From NCBI RefSeq assembly GCF_001039005.1, contig NZ_LDWR01000025.1, positions 20,596 to 84,595 of the forward strand: a stretch of DNA of 64,000 bases, given 5' to 3'. A program made the position numbers and the translations under genes. The stretch comes from Burkholderia cepacia (GTDB taxonomy: Bacteria; Pseudomonadota; Gammaproteobacteria; Burkholderiales; Burkholderiaceae). Position 1 is the stretch's first letter. Every line of letters starts with the position of its first letter. Under the pieces are notes generated by a model that had not been told where the DNA came from, did no database searches, and worked only from the letters and a program-made list of their open reading frames with translations. Positions 23,911 through 33,197 of the stretch are shown piece after piece.

Positions 23911-24816
23911 TCATTGCGCCGATGCGGGCTCGCCGTCCGCCAGCGTCTGTTCGACGAATTCGACGAACGCGCGGGCGCGGGCCGTCACGAGCCGGCCGGC
24001 CGGAAACACGGCCCACAGGTCGATCGGCGGCAGTTCCCAGTCGGTCAGCACGGCCTGCACGGCGCCGGACGCGAGCTCGGGCGAGAACATCCAGCGCGAC
24101 GCGACCGCCAGCCCCATGCCGGCGATCACGGCGGTCCGCATTCCTTCGGCCGCGCTGACGCGCAGGCGCCCTGAAACCGCGACCGCGACTTCGGCACCGT
24201 TCCGGTTGAACGACCAGGTTTCGCCGCCGCCCCGCTGCGAATACACGATCGCCTGGTGACGGGCGAGATCGGCCGGCGCTTTCGGAATGCCCGCCCGCGC
24301 GAAATACGCCGGCGTGCCGACGACGAGCCGCGGGCTGCGCGCGATGCGCCGCGCGATCATCGACGAATCGACCAGCTCGCCCATCCGCAGCGCGACGTCG
24401 GTGCCCTCTTCCAACAGATCGATGTTGCGGTCGTCGAGTGCGAGATCGATCTCCAGATCGGGATGCCGGCTCAGGAATGTGTCGAGCAGCGGCAGCACAT
24501 GCAGGCACGTGAAGCTCACGGCGGCGCTCACGCGCAGCTTGCCGGACAGGCTCGCGGACGCATCGCGCACCACGTGCTCGGCCTGATCGGCCTCGCGGAT
24601 CGCGAGCTTCGCGTGTTCGTAGAAACGCTGTCCGGCGTCGGTCGTCGTAAGCCCGCGTGTCGAGCGCAGCAGCAGACGCACGCCGAGCCGCTCCTCGAGC
24701 TGCGCGATCGACTTCGAGATGGCCGGCTGGCCGAGATTCATCCGCTTCGCGGCCGCCGAGAACGAACCGGCTTCCACGACGCTGACGTAGGTCTCCATTG
24801 CCGCGAGTCGATCCAT
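23911..24816 (-). CDS. LysR-family transcriptional regulator
   Basis: A 301-residue LTTR. The N-terminal winged helix is DRLAAMETYVSVVEAGSFSA then RMNLGQPAISKSIAQLEERL, followed by a substrate-binding domain (LRVSAAVSFTCLHVLPLLDT; DVALRMGELVDSSMIARRIA). The pattern fits the group that commonly represses neighbouring SDR or redox genes. ATG 24816 has GGAGAAG upstream. It converges with the SDR gene, so the regulated promoter may lie elsewhere. Confidence 0.88.
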   Translation of the reverse strand: MDRLAAMETYVSVVEAGSFSAAAKRMNLGQPAISKSIAQLEERLGVRLLLRSTRGLTTTDAGQRFYEHAKLAIREADQAEHVVRDASASLSGKLRVSAAVSFTCLHVLPLLDTFLSRHPDLEIDLALDDRNIDLLEEGTDVALRMGELVDSSMIARRIARSPRLVVGTPAYFARAGIPKAPADLARHQAIVYSQRGGGETWSFNRNGAEVAVAVSGRLRVSAAEGMRTAVIAGMGLAVASRWMFSPELASGAVQAVLTDWELPPIDLWAVFPAGRLVTARARAFVEFVEQTLADGEPASAQ

Positions 24817-25032
24817 GCGCTGCTTCTCCGTGTTCGGGTGCCGTGCGGCACGACCATGCCGGCAGTCGGCATGCCGTTCGCGCAAATTGTAGTACGACGC
24901 TCGCGCGAACCTGGGTCGAACCGGCGGCTGCCGCGCTGTTCCTCGCGTCGGACGACAGCGGTTGTGTGGTCGATGGCGGGCGGGCCCGGGTGTGACAACC
25001 GCAACCGGAGCGGACAACCGCCCGCTTCGGAC

Positions 25033-26034
25033 CTACTCCGCGTCGCCGGCCTCGCCATCGTCCGGCGCCGCCGCATCGTGCCGGTCGCCGAGCGACTGAC
25101 GCCGCCAGTCGCCGGGCGTCATCCCCGCCCAGCGCGTGAAGACGCGGCGAAACGCAGCGACCGACTGGTAGCCGACGTCGGCCGACACGGCTTCGGCGCT
25201 GGCCGACGGCTGGCGCAGCGCATTCGCGGCGAGGCTCATCCGGATGTCCGTCAGCAGGTCGGCTGCCGAGTGCCCGAGCTTCGACTGGAAGTGACGCATG
25301 AACGTCGCGCGCGACATGCTGCACAGCGCGGCCAGCTCGGGCAGCGTCCACGGCCTCGCCGGATCGTCGAGCATCGCAACGATCGCGGGCGCGAGGCGCG
25401 GATGGCCGGCCAGCGCCAGCAGGCCGGTCGGCGCCTGCCCCGATTCGCTGACCGCGCGCAGCGCGAGCGCGAACAGCGCCGCCGACAGCGCATTCAGGAT
25501 CGCGAGGCCGCCGAGCTGCTGCTCGAGCGATTCCGCCCGCATCAGCTCCACGAGGGCGGTCAGCCGCGCGGTGGCGGCCAGCGCGTCGGGCACCCGGCTG
25601 TCCGTCGCCGCGCGCACGACGAGATCCGGCGGCAGGTGGCGCCGGATCAGCCGGTCGTGCGGCGGCGCGACCACGAAGCGTCCGCACAGCATGTCCAGCC
25701 GCTCGCCCGTGCCCGCGTTCTCGCCGATGAAAACGTGACCGCCGGGCCGCTTGATCGCCGGCAGCGCCGGCAGCCCGCTACCGTCGTGCAGCACGTGCGG
25801 CGAGCTGTGCGGCAGCAGCACGAGGTCGCCGCCGCCGAGTTCGCGCACCGTGCCGTCGTCCGGATTCTCGAGGATCGCGCGACCGCGCAGCACGACGTGA
25901 TACGGGATCTCGCACGCGGGCGACCGCTCGTACGTAACCGCCCACGGCGCGCCGAACGCGCAGCGGATTTCGAGCTTCCCCGTGACCGTGACGAGCGCGA
26001 TGAAGCGGCTGAGCCAATCGGATTCGAGCGTCAT
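25033..26034 (-). CDS. AraC-family transcriptional regulator (cupin_6 type)
   Basis: A 333-residue regulator. The N-terminal cupin-like half (to about residue 180; LRGRAILENPDDGTVRELGG, GDLVLLPHSSPHVLHDG, LCGRFVV) matches the AraC_binding/cupin_6 domain. The C-terminal double HTH is at about 215-315 (WTLPELAALCSMSRATFMRH, FQSKLGHSAADLL, VGYQSVAAFRRVFTRWAGMT). It is divergent from the Old Yellow Enzyme gene with a 19-bp palindrome between them. This type often activates an adjacent reductase gene in response to electrophiles or drugs. Confidence 0.87.
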   Translation of the reverse strand: MTLESDWLSRFIALVTVTGKLEIRCAFGAPWAVTYERSPACEIPYHVVLRGRAILENPDDGTVRELGGGDLVLLPHSSPHVLHDGSGLPALPAIKRPGGHVFIGENAGTGERLDMLCGRFVVAPPHDRLIRRHLPPDLVVRAATDSRVPDALAATARLTALVELMRAESLEQQLGGLAILNALSAALFALALRAVSESGQAPTGLLALAGHPRLAPAIVAMLDDPARPWTLPELAALCSMSRATFMRHFQSKLGHSAADLLTDIRMSLAANALRQPSASAEAVSADVGYQSVAAFRRVFTRWAGMTPGDWRRQSLGDRHDAAAPDDGEAGDAE

Positions 26035-26159
26035 GTCGAGTGATGGAGGCGGATCGGAAGTGCGGCGCGCACACGTCATGCGTCGCGTGAAGTTCCGATT
26101 ATCGCGCGGGAAGGCGATGTCATCGCGCGCGGCAGCGTTGCGGGCCGCGTTATTGCCGG

Positions 26160-26178
26160 CCATTCCGCTGCGGAATGG
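26160..26178. promoter_or_regulatory. 19-bp perfect palindrome CCATTCCGC-T-GCGGAATGG
   Basis: A perfect inverted repeat sits in the divergent space between the AraC gene and the Old Yellow Enzyme gene, 85 bp before the latter's start. It shares its CCATTCC...GGAATGG arms and its overall length with the element at 22269-22287. Confidence 0.6.
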
Positions 26179-26262
26179 GTTTTATCGCCGCGGCCGGCCT
26201 ACTGGCGCGCGGCGTTCGGGACGAACATCGAGTCGTCCAATACCCGTTCCAAGGAGAACGCC

Positions 26263-27386
26263 ATGAACAAGCTGTTCAATCCGCTGCAGCTCGGCCCCGT
26301 CACACTCAACCACCGCGTCGTGCATGCACCGGTGACCCGCATGCGCAGCGAACCGGGCAACGTGCCGGGCGACCTGATCGTCGAGTACTACACGCAGCGC
26401 GCGACCGACGGCGGCCTGCTGATCACGGAGGCCACCGCAATCTCGCCGCTCGCGATCGCGTATGTGGATGCGCCGGGGATCTATACCGAGGCCCAGGTCG
26501 CCGGCTGGAAGCGGGTCGTCGACGCCGTACACGCGAAAGGCGCGCGCATCTTCCTGCAGCTCTGGCATGCGGGCCGTCAGGCGCATCCGGCCAACACGGG
26601 CGGCTTGACGCCCATCGCGCCGTCCGCGCGGCGCTCGCTCGAACATGCGGCGATCCGCGATGTGCACGGCGGGATTACCGAAGCCGAACTCGTCGAGCCT
26701 CGTCCGCTCGCGCTGCACGAGATCCCGGGCATCGTCGAGCAGTTTCGCGCCGGCGCGCAACGCGCAAAGGCGGCCGGTTTCGACGGGGTCGAACTGCACG
26801 CGGCGAACGGCTACCTGCTCGACCAGTTCCTGCTCGACGGCGCGAACGACCGCACCGATGCCTACGGCGGCCCGATCGAGAATCGCGCGCGCTTCCTGTT
26901 CGAGGTCGTCGATGCGACGGTGTCCGTCTGGGGCGCCGGGCGCGTCGCGGTGCGGTGCGGCTGTCGCCGAGCGGTTCTTACGGCACGGTATCCGACAGCG
27001 ATCCGCACGCGACGTTCGGTTATGTCGCGCGGCGCCTGAACGACTACGGTCTCGCGTATCTGCACGTGATCGAGCCGCGGATTCGCGGCAACGAGGAAAA
27101 TGCGGACGCAAGCGAACACGACGTATCGGCGAAGGACCTGCGCCAGGCGTTCCACGGCACGATCGTCGCGGCCGGCGGCTTCACGCGCGACAACGCGGAA
27201 CAGATCCTCGCGGATGGCCACGCCGATCTCGTCGCATTCGGCCGCATGTTCATCTCGAACCCCGATCTGCCGGAACGGCTCCGGACCGGCGCGCCACTGA
27301 CGCGCTACGACCGCACGACGTTCTATGGCGGCGATGCGCGCGGGTATACGGACTATCCGTTTCATCGGGAAGCCGCGGTGGCGTAA
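26263..27386 (+). pseudogene. Old Yellow Enzyme / NADH:flavin oxidoreductase, frameshifted
   Basis: The reading frame starts normally (AAGGAG, ATG 26263) and encodes the FMN-barrel blocks LFNPLQLGPVTLNHRVVHAP, IFLQLWHAGRQAHP and GVELHAANGYLLDQFLLDGA (active-site H and N), then FLFEVVDATVSVWGAGRVAV. At 26951-26960 TGCGG is duplicated in tandem. This shifts the frame into a stop at 27039. The downstream frame then supplies the rest: RLSPSGSYGTVSDSD, EPRIRGNEENAD, AAGGFTRDNAEQILADGHAD, FGRMFISNPDLPERL and YTDYPF. Removing five bases restores a normal 372-residue NemA-like enzyme. The lesion could also be an assembly error. Confidence 0.85.
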
Positions 27387-27461
27387 CGCGGGAGCGGCTG
27401 CTTGCGCGGGCGAGCGTCCGGGAAATCCGCACGTTCGCCGTCGCACAGGCCGGCAGAGGGC

Positions 27462-28589
27462 TCAGAACCGGTGCCGAATGCCGACGATCGCGAGCAATTG
27501 CGAATTCGTGCCGGCGTCGACGTTGTACGACCCGATCACGGCCTGGGCCGGCCCGCTCCCGTTGAAGCCGTTCGCGTGCTGATAACCGACGGTCGTATAG
27601 AGGTCGGTGCGCTTGCTCAGCAGATAGTCGACGCCGACGTTGACCTGGTGATAACGCGCGGACGAATCGCCGTCCGACCACGTGAAGTGGTAGCCGACGA
27701 TGGCCAGCAGCGCCGGCTGCGCCTGCCATTGCGCGAACGCGGAACCGTTCCTGTAGCGCTCCGCATGCACGAACGTCGACGACGCGTCGGGACGGTATTC
27801 GCTGAAGCTGAACGCCGCGCCGACCGTCACGTTGCCGATCGCATATTGCGCACCGGCACGCGCGATCCCGATCGAACGGGCCGACGCATACGCGCGACTG
27901 ACCGCGCTTTTGAAGAACGAATCGGCCGACGACACGCCGCGCGTCGAACGAATCGCATTGCCGTTGTCGACGTGCAGGTAGCCGGCCGCCGCGCTCAGCG
28001 GACCGTCGGCATAACCCATCGCGCCGGAATACACGAGGCCCGATCCCGACGCGCCGGCCACGCCGCCCGGCGCGGCCATCGCCGCGACCGTCACGCCGTG
28101 CCATGCCGCGCTCGTCCATTTGACCGCGTTGCTGAACGTCACGCTGCTGTCGTAGTTGTCGACGTCGCCGGGCGGCGCGAAGAGCCCGCTGAACGCGTCT
28201 GCCGTGATCGGCTGCACGAGGTCCGTGACGGGATCGTTCTGCCTGCCGAGCGTCAGCTTGCCCCACGTATCGGACGCGATGCCGACGAACGCCTTCGAAC
28301 CGAACAGCCGCCCGCCGTCGAGCTGCCCGCTCGCGACGTCGAAGTTGTTTTCCAGCGTGAAGATCGCGTTCATCCCGCCGCCGAGACCCTCGCTGCCGGT
28401 CAATCCCCATTCGTTCGACGACAGCGCGCCCGACGACATCGACACACGCGACTGCCCTCCTTCCGCGTGATTCAGATAGGCGATTCCCGTATCGATCGTG
28501 CCGTACAGCGTGACCGAGCCTTCCGCGCGTGCGGCGACGGAAAGCGAAGCCGCAACGACGGCGCCTGCAATCAGCATGCAATTTTTCAT
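27462..28589 (-). CDS. Gram-negative porin
   Basis: A 375-residue outer-membrane porin. The signal peptide MKNCMLIAGAVVAASLSVAA (cleavage near ARA-EG) is followed by GSVTLYGTIDTGIAYLN, then GSEGLGGGMNAIFTLENNFD and GRLFGSKAFVGI, and it ends VGIRHRF with the terminal Phe. It is the first of three minus-strand genes (with the GH114 and GH36 glycosidases) at the edge of the amino-sugar locus, so uptake of released galactosamine oligosaccharides is a reasonable but untested role. Confidence 0.88.
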   Translation of the reverse strand: MKNCMLIAGAVVAASLSVAARAEGSVTLYGTIDTGIAYLNHAEGGQSRVSMSSGALSSNEWGLTGSEGLGGGMNAIFTLENNFDVASGQLDGGRLFGSKAFVGIASDTWGKLTLGRQNDPVTDLVQPITADAFSGLFAPPGDVDNYDSSVTFSNAVKWTSAAWHGVTVAAMAAPGGVAGASGSGLVYSGAMGYADGPLSAAAGYLHVDNGNAIRSTRGVSSADSFFKSAVSRAYASARSIGIARAGAQYAIGNVTVGAAFSFSEYRPDASSTFVHAERYRNGSAFAQWQAQPALLAIVGYHFTWSDGDSSARYHQVNVGVDYLLSKRTDLYTTVGYQHANGFNGSGPAQAVIGSYNVDAGTNSQLLAIVGIRHRF

Positions 28590-28782
28590 CGTGTCTATGG
28601 ATAAGTACTGCGAATCGATATGAACGAACGTCGTCAGGACGTCGGCCGTGCGTTGCGCATCGGTTTCGGGCCGCGCCGGTTCACGGCATCGTGACGCTCG
28701 CGGACGCGCACGCCTGGGCACGCGGCGTGCGCGCGCGAGCATCAGTCACACGGGTTCGCCCGTCGCGGCGGGCGCGGCCGGA

Positions 28783-29664
28783 TCAGGATGCTTCGCAGCT
28801 GAACCGGTAGCTGTCGTCGAGCTTCTTCGCCAGCACGAGCGTGCGCATGTTCAGGGCGCGCGCCGCATCGCACAGCGTGCGCTGCCCGCTCGGCGTGCGG
28901 TACTTGCTCGCGTACTCGGCGTTCAGCACCGGCTTGTTCTTCGATGTGAACACCGTGTAACCGCCGCACTCCTTGTGCTCGTTGCATTCCTCGTTCACCG
29001 CGAAATCGAACGACGGCTCGAGAGCCACGAGCTGGTCGACGTCGTTCTTCAGCCCGACCGCCAGATTGCGCTTGTGCGCCTCGTTGGCGATGAACACGTT
29101 GAACGCATACTGATCGCTGTCCTGCAGCGGGAAACCCGTGTCGTTCGCATAACCGTCGACGTTGTCGGGCTCGACGCCGTCGCACCCTTTCGACACCGCG
29201 CGATCGAGGCGGGCCGTCATGATGTCCCGGACGTTGCTCGAACGGATGTCGAGCCAGCGCTCGCCTTCCCAGTCGTCGAGCTTCTTGCCCTGGTCGGATT
29301 CCTTGAACTTCGAGAAATCGGGCCGCCAGTTCTCGGAACTCCCCGCCGAGAAATAGCAGACGACCTTGCGCCCGGCCTGCTTGAGCGCCGCGATGGTCGC
29401 CGGATCGGTATCGAACAGGTCGATGTCGTAGATGGCCACGTCGTAGGACGTGTTGAGCTTGCCCCTGAGCTGCCATTGCCACGTGTCGGATACGACGGGC
29501 GCCCAGTGCGAGCCGGCACGCACGGGCGTCGGCGCGGCCGGACGGGTCGCGGCAAAGGCCTTGGACGACAGCGGGTCGGATGACCCGTCGCCGCAGGCCT
29601 GCAGGATCGATGCGCACAGCGCGAGCGCCGCGACACACGAAAGGTTGCGTACGGTTTTTTTCAT
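28783..29664 (-). CDS. GH114 endo-alpha-1,4-polygalactosaminidase, lipoprotein
   Basis: A 293-residue exported hydrolase. The lipobox is LQAC (C24), so it is probably membrane-anchored. The TIM-barrel domain (about 55-290) shows GH114 landmarks: WQWQL at 62-66, YDIDLFDT, CYFSAGSSENWRPDFSKF, WLDIRSSNVRDIM, and GVEPDNVDGY with E165, D167 and D170 as likely active-site acids. Family members cleave alpha-1,4-linked galactosamine polymers, as in fungal galactosaminogalactan. It lies between the porin and the GH36 gene on the same strand, opposite the galactosamine-catabolism operon. This context supports the substrate assignment better than sequence alone. Confidence 0.85.
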   Translation of the reverse strand: MKKTVRNLSCVAALALCASILQACGDGSSDPLSSKAFAATRPAAPTPVRAGSHWAPVVSDTWQWQLRGKLNTSYDVAIYDIDLFDTDPATIAALKQAGRKVVCYFSAGSSENWRPDFSKFKESDQGKKLDDWEGERWLDIRSSNVRDIMTARLDRAVSKGCDGVEPDNVDGYANDTGFPLQDSDQYAFNVFIANEAHKRNLAVGLKNDVDQLVALEPSFDFAVNEECNEHKECGGYTVFTSKNKPVLNAEYASKYRTPSGQRTLCDAARALNMRTLVLAKKLDDSYRFSCEAS

Positions 29665-29771
29665 CGATGCTTCTCCAGTGGAGGGGTCGGGATGACGAAT
29701 GGAACTGCGGGTTGCGGAACTGCCGGGTTGCTCGGTGACGCGAGATGATGCCGGGTGACGCGAGGTGACGC

Positions 29772-31908
29772 TCAAGCGTCGAGCGGTTCGGCGCGCAGCA
29801 GCGCCGCATGCTCGAAGCGCAATGTGATCGCGGCCTGCCCGGGTGCGACGTGGCCGACCGTGCGATTGCCGTTCGCGTAGTCGACGATCCGGTACAAGCG
29901 GTCGGGCTGCAGGCCGCGCAGCGCGATGGAGCCGCTCCAGCGGTCGGCGTAGAACGCGTAATGCAGCACGCCGTCCTTTTCCACGACGTGCGCCTCCGGC
30001 TTGTCGAACGCGATGTCGTAGAGCTCGCCGCGATAGCGGCCCTCGGCGAGCCGGTGCGCGTTGTACACGCCGACCCAGTGCCGCCACGCCTGCTCGTGCT
30101 CGGGTGTCAGCAGGAACGAGTTCTTCGGCTTCGGATCGACGGGCCACGTGAACTTCGTCGAGATGACGGCGCCGACGCCGACCGCCGACGCGAAATCGCG
30201 CCCGCCGTCGCTCAGTTCGACGTGGTCGCCCGCATACGCGGACGACGCGCCCATCAGCGCCTTCAGCGTCTTGCCCTTGTGGCGAACCTGCCAGCTCGAC
30301 AGCGGATCGGACGCGGGCGCCTGGTCGATATAGCGCATGTTGTGGAACGCGTACGCGGTGCCGCACGGACACACTTCGACGACGGCGTCCGGCTTGAGCG
30401 CATGCGCGGCGTCATGGAACACGCGGTAGAAATCCGCGAGATGCTCGACCGACTCCTCCGGCCGCGCGTGCTGGTGCGCGGGGTTATAGCAAGGCGCGAC
30501 GCCGTTCAGGTGCTGGCCGTCGATCTTCATCCCGTCGAAACCCCACTCACCGATCACCTTCTTCACGAGCGTGGCGATGTGCGCCTGGGTCTTCTCGTAG
30601 GCCGGGCACAGATAGAAGCTGTTCCACCACGTGATCGCCTGCGGCGCGCCGTCCGCGTCGAGCAGCAGCATGTCGGTGTTGTCGTGCAGTTCGTCGCTGC
30701 CCGGTGCGACCGCGAGCGGCGCGATCCACAACCGCGCCTTCTGCCCGCGCGCATGGATGTCGTCGACGAGCGCCTTCATGTCCGCATCGCCGGCCGGGAA
30801 TTTCGCGCGGTCGGGCACCCAGTCGCCGGTCCGCCGTTGCCAGCCGTCGTCGAGCACGACCCACTTGAAACCGAGCGCCTGCACCTTCGGCAACGTGGCG
30901 CGCACGTAGTCGAGGCTGAACTGGCGCTCGTAGCCCCACGCGCACCAGATCGGCTCGTACGCGCTTGCCGGCGGCGGCGGCGCATGGAACCCCTGCGCGC
31001 CCATCATCTGGCGGTAGGTATCGAGCGCGACGAAATAGTCGCCGTCGTGCAGCATCACGAACGCGGTCGGCGTGTCGAGCGTCGCGCCCGGCGCGAGCGT
31101 CACCGTCTTCTCGCCGCGCAGGCCGAGCGCGACTTCGTTGCGCACCGCCTTCACCGGCAGCGACACGAGGCGCGGCACGGTGTCGAGATGGCCGAGCGCG
31201 ATGCCCTGGTCGCGCCGCCACACGTCGACGACGGGCGTGCCGCCGCCGTAGTCCGACGCGTTCATGCCCATGAAATTGCGCTGGTCGAAGCCGGCCTTCA
31301 CCGGCTGCACCCAGTCGCGCCGGTCCGCATGGCTCGCGCCCGAATAGGTCCAGTAGCCGCCCGCGCCGGCGGCGGCCGGCAGCAACCGGTGCGCGCCGAC
31401 GTTCCATGCGCGGATGTCGGCCGCCTGCGCGCCGACATTGCGAAACTGCGTGTCGATCAGCGCGACACCCGGCCGCGCGTCGAGCAACGTGATGCGCAGC
31501 GTCTTCTCGAAGCCCTCCGCCGAGCGCCCGACCAGCCGCAGTTGCCGCCCCGAGCCGAACGCGGTCGCGACTTCCGCATGCGCGGCGTCGACGATCGCGA
31601 AGCGGTCGATCGTGCGCACCGGCCGCGTGTCGGGCGCGGGGCCGTCCGGCGTCGGCGCCGGGGCCGGGCCGATCAGCTGTTCGAGCGTCTCGCTCGTATC
31701 GAAACGGGTCAGCGCGCGCGTGCCGCCGCCTCGGCGGACGGCCAGCCGGCAGCGCATCGCCGAATCGAACTCGATCACGAGCCGGTCATCGCGCAGCGCG
31801 ACGCGCCGCGGTTCGCCGCCGTGGGCATCGCGCACGCCGACACCGACCAGGATCGGGCTCGCCGCGCCGGCGGCCAGCCACTGCACGAACGCGCGCCGCG
31901 TGGTCATG
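29772..31908 (-). CDS. GH36-type alpha-galactosidase, Tat-exported
   Basis: A 712-residue glycoside hydrolase. Twin arginines (R4-R5 in MTTRRAFVQWLAAGAA) start a Tat signal. An N-terminal beta-sandwich (about 35-300) precedes the catalytic barrel, with WVVLDDGWQRRTGDW at 349-363 and nucleophile D463 in GFDGMKIDGQHLNG. GH36 enzymes release alpha-linked galactose, and some release alpha-GalNAc; the choice cannot be read here. GAGGTG precedes ATG 31908. It is divergent from the permease-kbaZ-agaS-kinase operon across a 386-bp region with CTTTCG/CGAAAG repeats, so both directions are probably under the same DeoR repressor. Confidence 0.87.
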
Positions 31909-32093
31909 GGCGCACCTCGCGGCAAAGCGGCGCGCCGGCGCCGCCGACGGCCGGCGCGCGCCGGGTTGGCCGGCCGGCAAACCCGGCGGGCCGAAGAAAT
32001 CGAAAGGAAAAGCAAGCGTTCATACGAGGTTCCTCGTGAAGAAGGGCTGTGCGCCGACACATCCGCATCGTGCAGATCGGCAATCTAGTTCAT

Positions 32094-32145
32094 CTTTCGT
32101 TTTCTTTCGTTTGTGGTTTACACTAATAACGAAAGATATCGAAAG
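32094..32145. promoter_or_regulatory. DeoR/AgaR-type operator repeats
   Basis: Two CTTTCGT units at 32094-32100 and 32104-32110 (10-bp step) are followed by two CGAAAG units at 32130-32135 and 32140-32145 (again a 10-bp step), forming an inverted arrangement of direct repeats. Further CGAAAG units occur at 32250-32255 and 32280-32285, just before the permease start. Repeated CTTTC/GAAAG half-sites on one helical face are typical of DeoR-family operators, including AgaR. The site lies in the divergent promoter of the glycosidase and catabolic genes. Confidence 0.65.
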
Positions 32146-32294
32146 AACATAGATTGGCGGCTCCCGGCAGGTGATTCTGATGTTTCTTTGTGAAACACCG
32201 TCGGGAGTGGCCCATCGATTGCTTCCGAGTATGCTCGCTCAGCGAAAAACGAAAGCATTCGACGGTTCTGAATCATCTTCGAAAGACGCGACCG

Positions 32295-33197
32295 ATGCAA
32301 AACAACTGGCTTGTCCACGCGCTCGTCACGACCCTGCTGTGGGGCGTGTGGGGCGCATTCACCGGTTTGCCCGCCGAACAGGGCTTCCCCGATACGCTGA
32401 TCTACGTGGTGTGGGCGTTCACGATGATTCCTCCCGCGCTGGTCGCGCTGGGGCGCGCCGGCTGGCGCGTGCGGCACGACAGCCGCTCGCTGGCGCTCGG
32501 GCTGGCCATCGGGCTGCTCGGCGCGGGCGGACAGATGCTGCTGTTTCGCGCGGTCGAATCGGGGCCGCCGTATCTCGTGTTCCCGATCGTGTCGCTGTCG
32601 CCGGCGCTGACGATCGCGCTGTCGTTCCTGCTGCTGCGCGAACGCACGGGCAAGCTCGGCCTGGCCGGGATCGTGCTCGCGCTCTGCTCGCTGCCGCTGT
32701 TCGATTTCCAGTCGGGCCAGGGGCCCGCCAGATTCGGGTTGTGGTTCGCGCTCGCGCTGCTGGTGCTCGTCGCATGGGGGCTGCAGGCGTACTTCATCAA
32801 GATCGCGAACGCGTCGATGGATGCGGAATCGATCTTCTTCTACATGGCGCTGACCGGCCTGCTGTGCGTGCCGTTCGCGCTGTGGATGACCGACTTCGGC
32901 CGGACGATCAACTACGGGATCAGCGGCCCGGGCCTCGCCGCCGTCATCCAGGTGCTGAACGCGATCGGCGCGCTGACGCTCGTCTACGCGTTCCGCTTCG
33001 GCAAGGCGATCGTCGTGTCGCCGCTCGTCAATGCGGGCGCGCCGTTGCTGACGTCAGTGATCTCGATGGCCGTCACCGGCACGGCGCCGACCGGCAGCAA
33101 GCTGACGGGCATTGCGCTGGCGCTGCTGGCCGCGCTGCTGCTCGCGCTGCAGCCGGAAAACGCGACGGCCGCCAACGCAGCGGGGGAATCGGCGTGA
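32295..33197 (+). CDS. DMT/EamA-family permease, candidate amino-sugar transporter
   Basis: A 300-residue inner-membrane protein with about ten hydrophobic helices and the two-repeat EamA architecture (HALVTTLLWGVWGAFTGLPA at the start; IQVLNAIGALTLVYAFRFGK and IVVSPLVNAGAPLLTSVISM in the second half). The family transports metabolites, amino acids and nucleotide sugars. Position is the main clue: it is the first gene of the operon and overlaps kbaZ by GTGA. No other transporter is in the locus, so galactosamine or GalNAc uptake is the best inference. A longer frame from 32190 is rejected because it enters the operator region. Confidence 0.8.
   Translation: MQNNWLVHALVTTLLWGVWGAFTGLPAEQGFPDTLIYVVWAFTMIPPALVALGRAGWRVRHDSRSLALGLAIGLLGAGGQMLLFRAVESGPPYLVFPIVSLSPALTIALSFLLLRERTGKLGLAGIVLALCSLPLFDFQSGQGPARFGLWFALALLVLVAWGLQAYFIKIANASMDAESIFFYMALTGLLCVPFALWMTDFGRTINYGISGPGLAAVIQVLNAIGALTLVYAFRFGKAIVVSPLVNAGAPLLTSVISMAVTGTAPTGSKLTGIALALLAALLLALQPENATAANAAGESA

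Noticed and set aside
27250..28581. 443-codon minus-strand frame overlapping the second porin
   Set aside because: It is an Arg-rich shadow of the porin in another frame.
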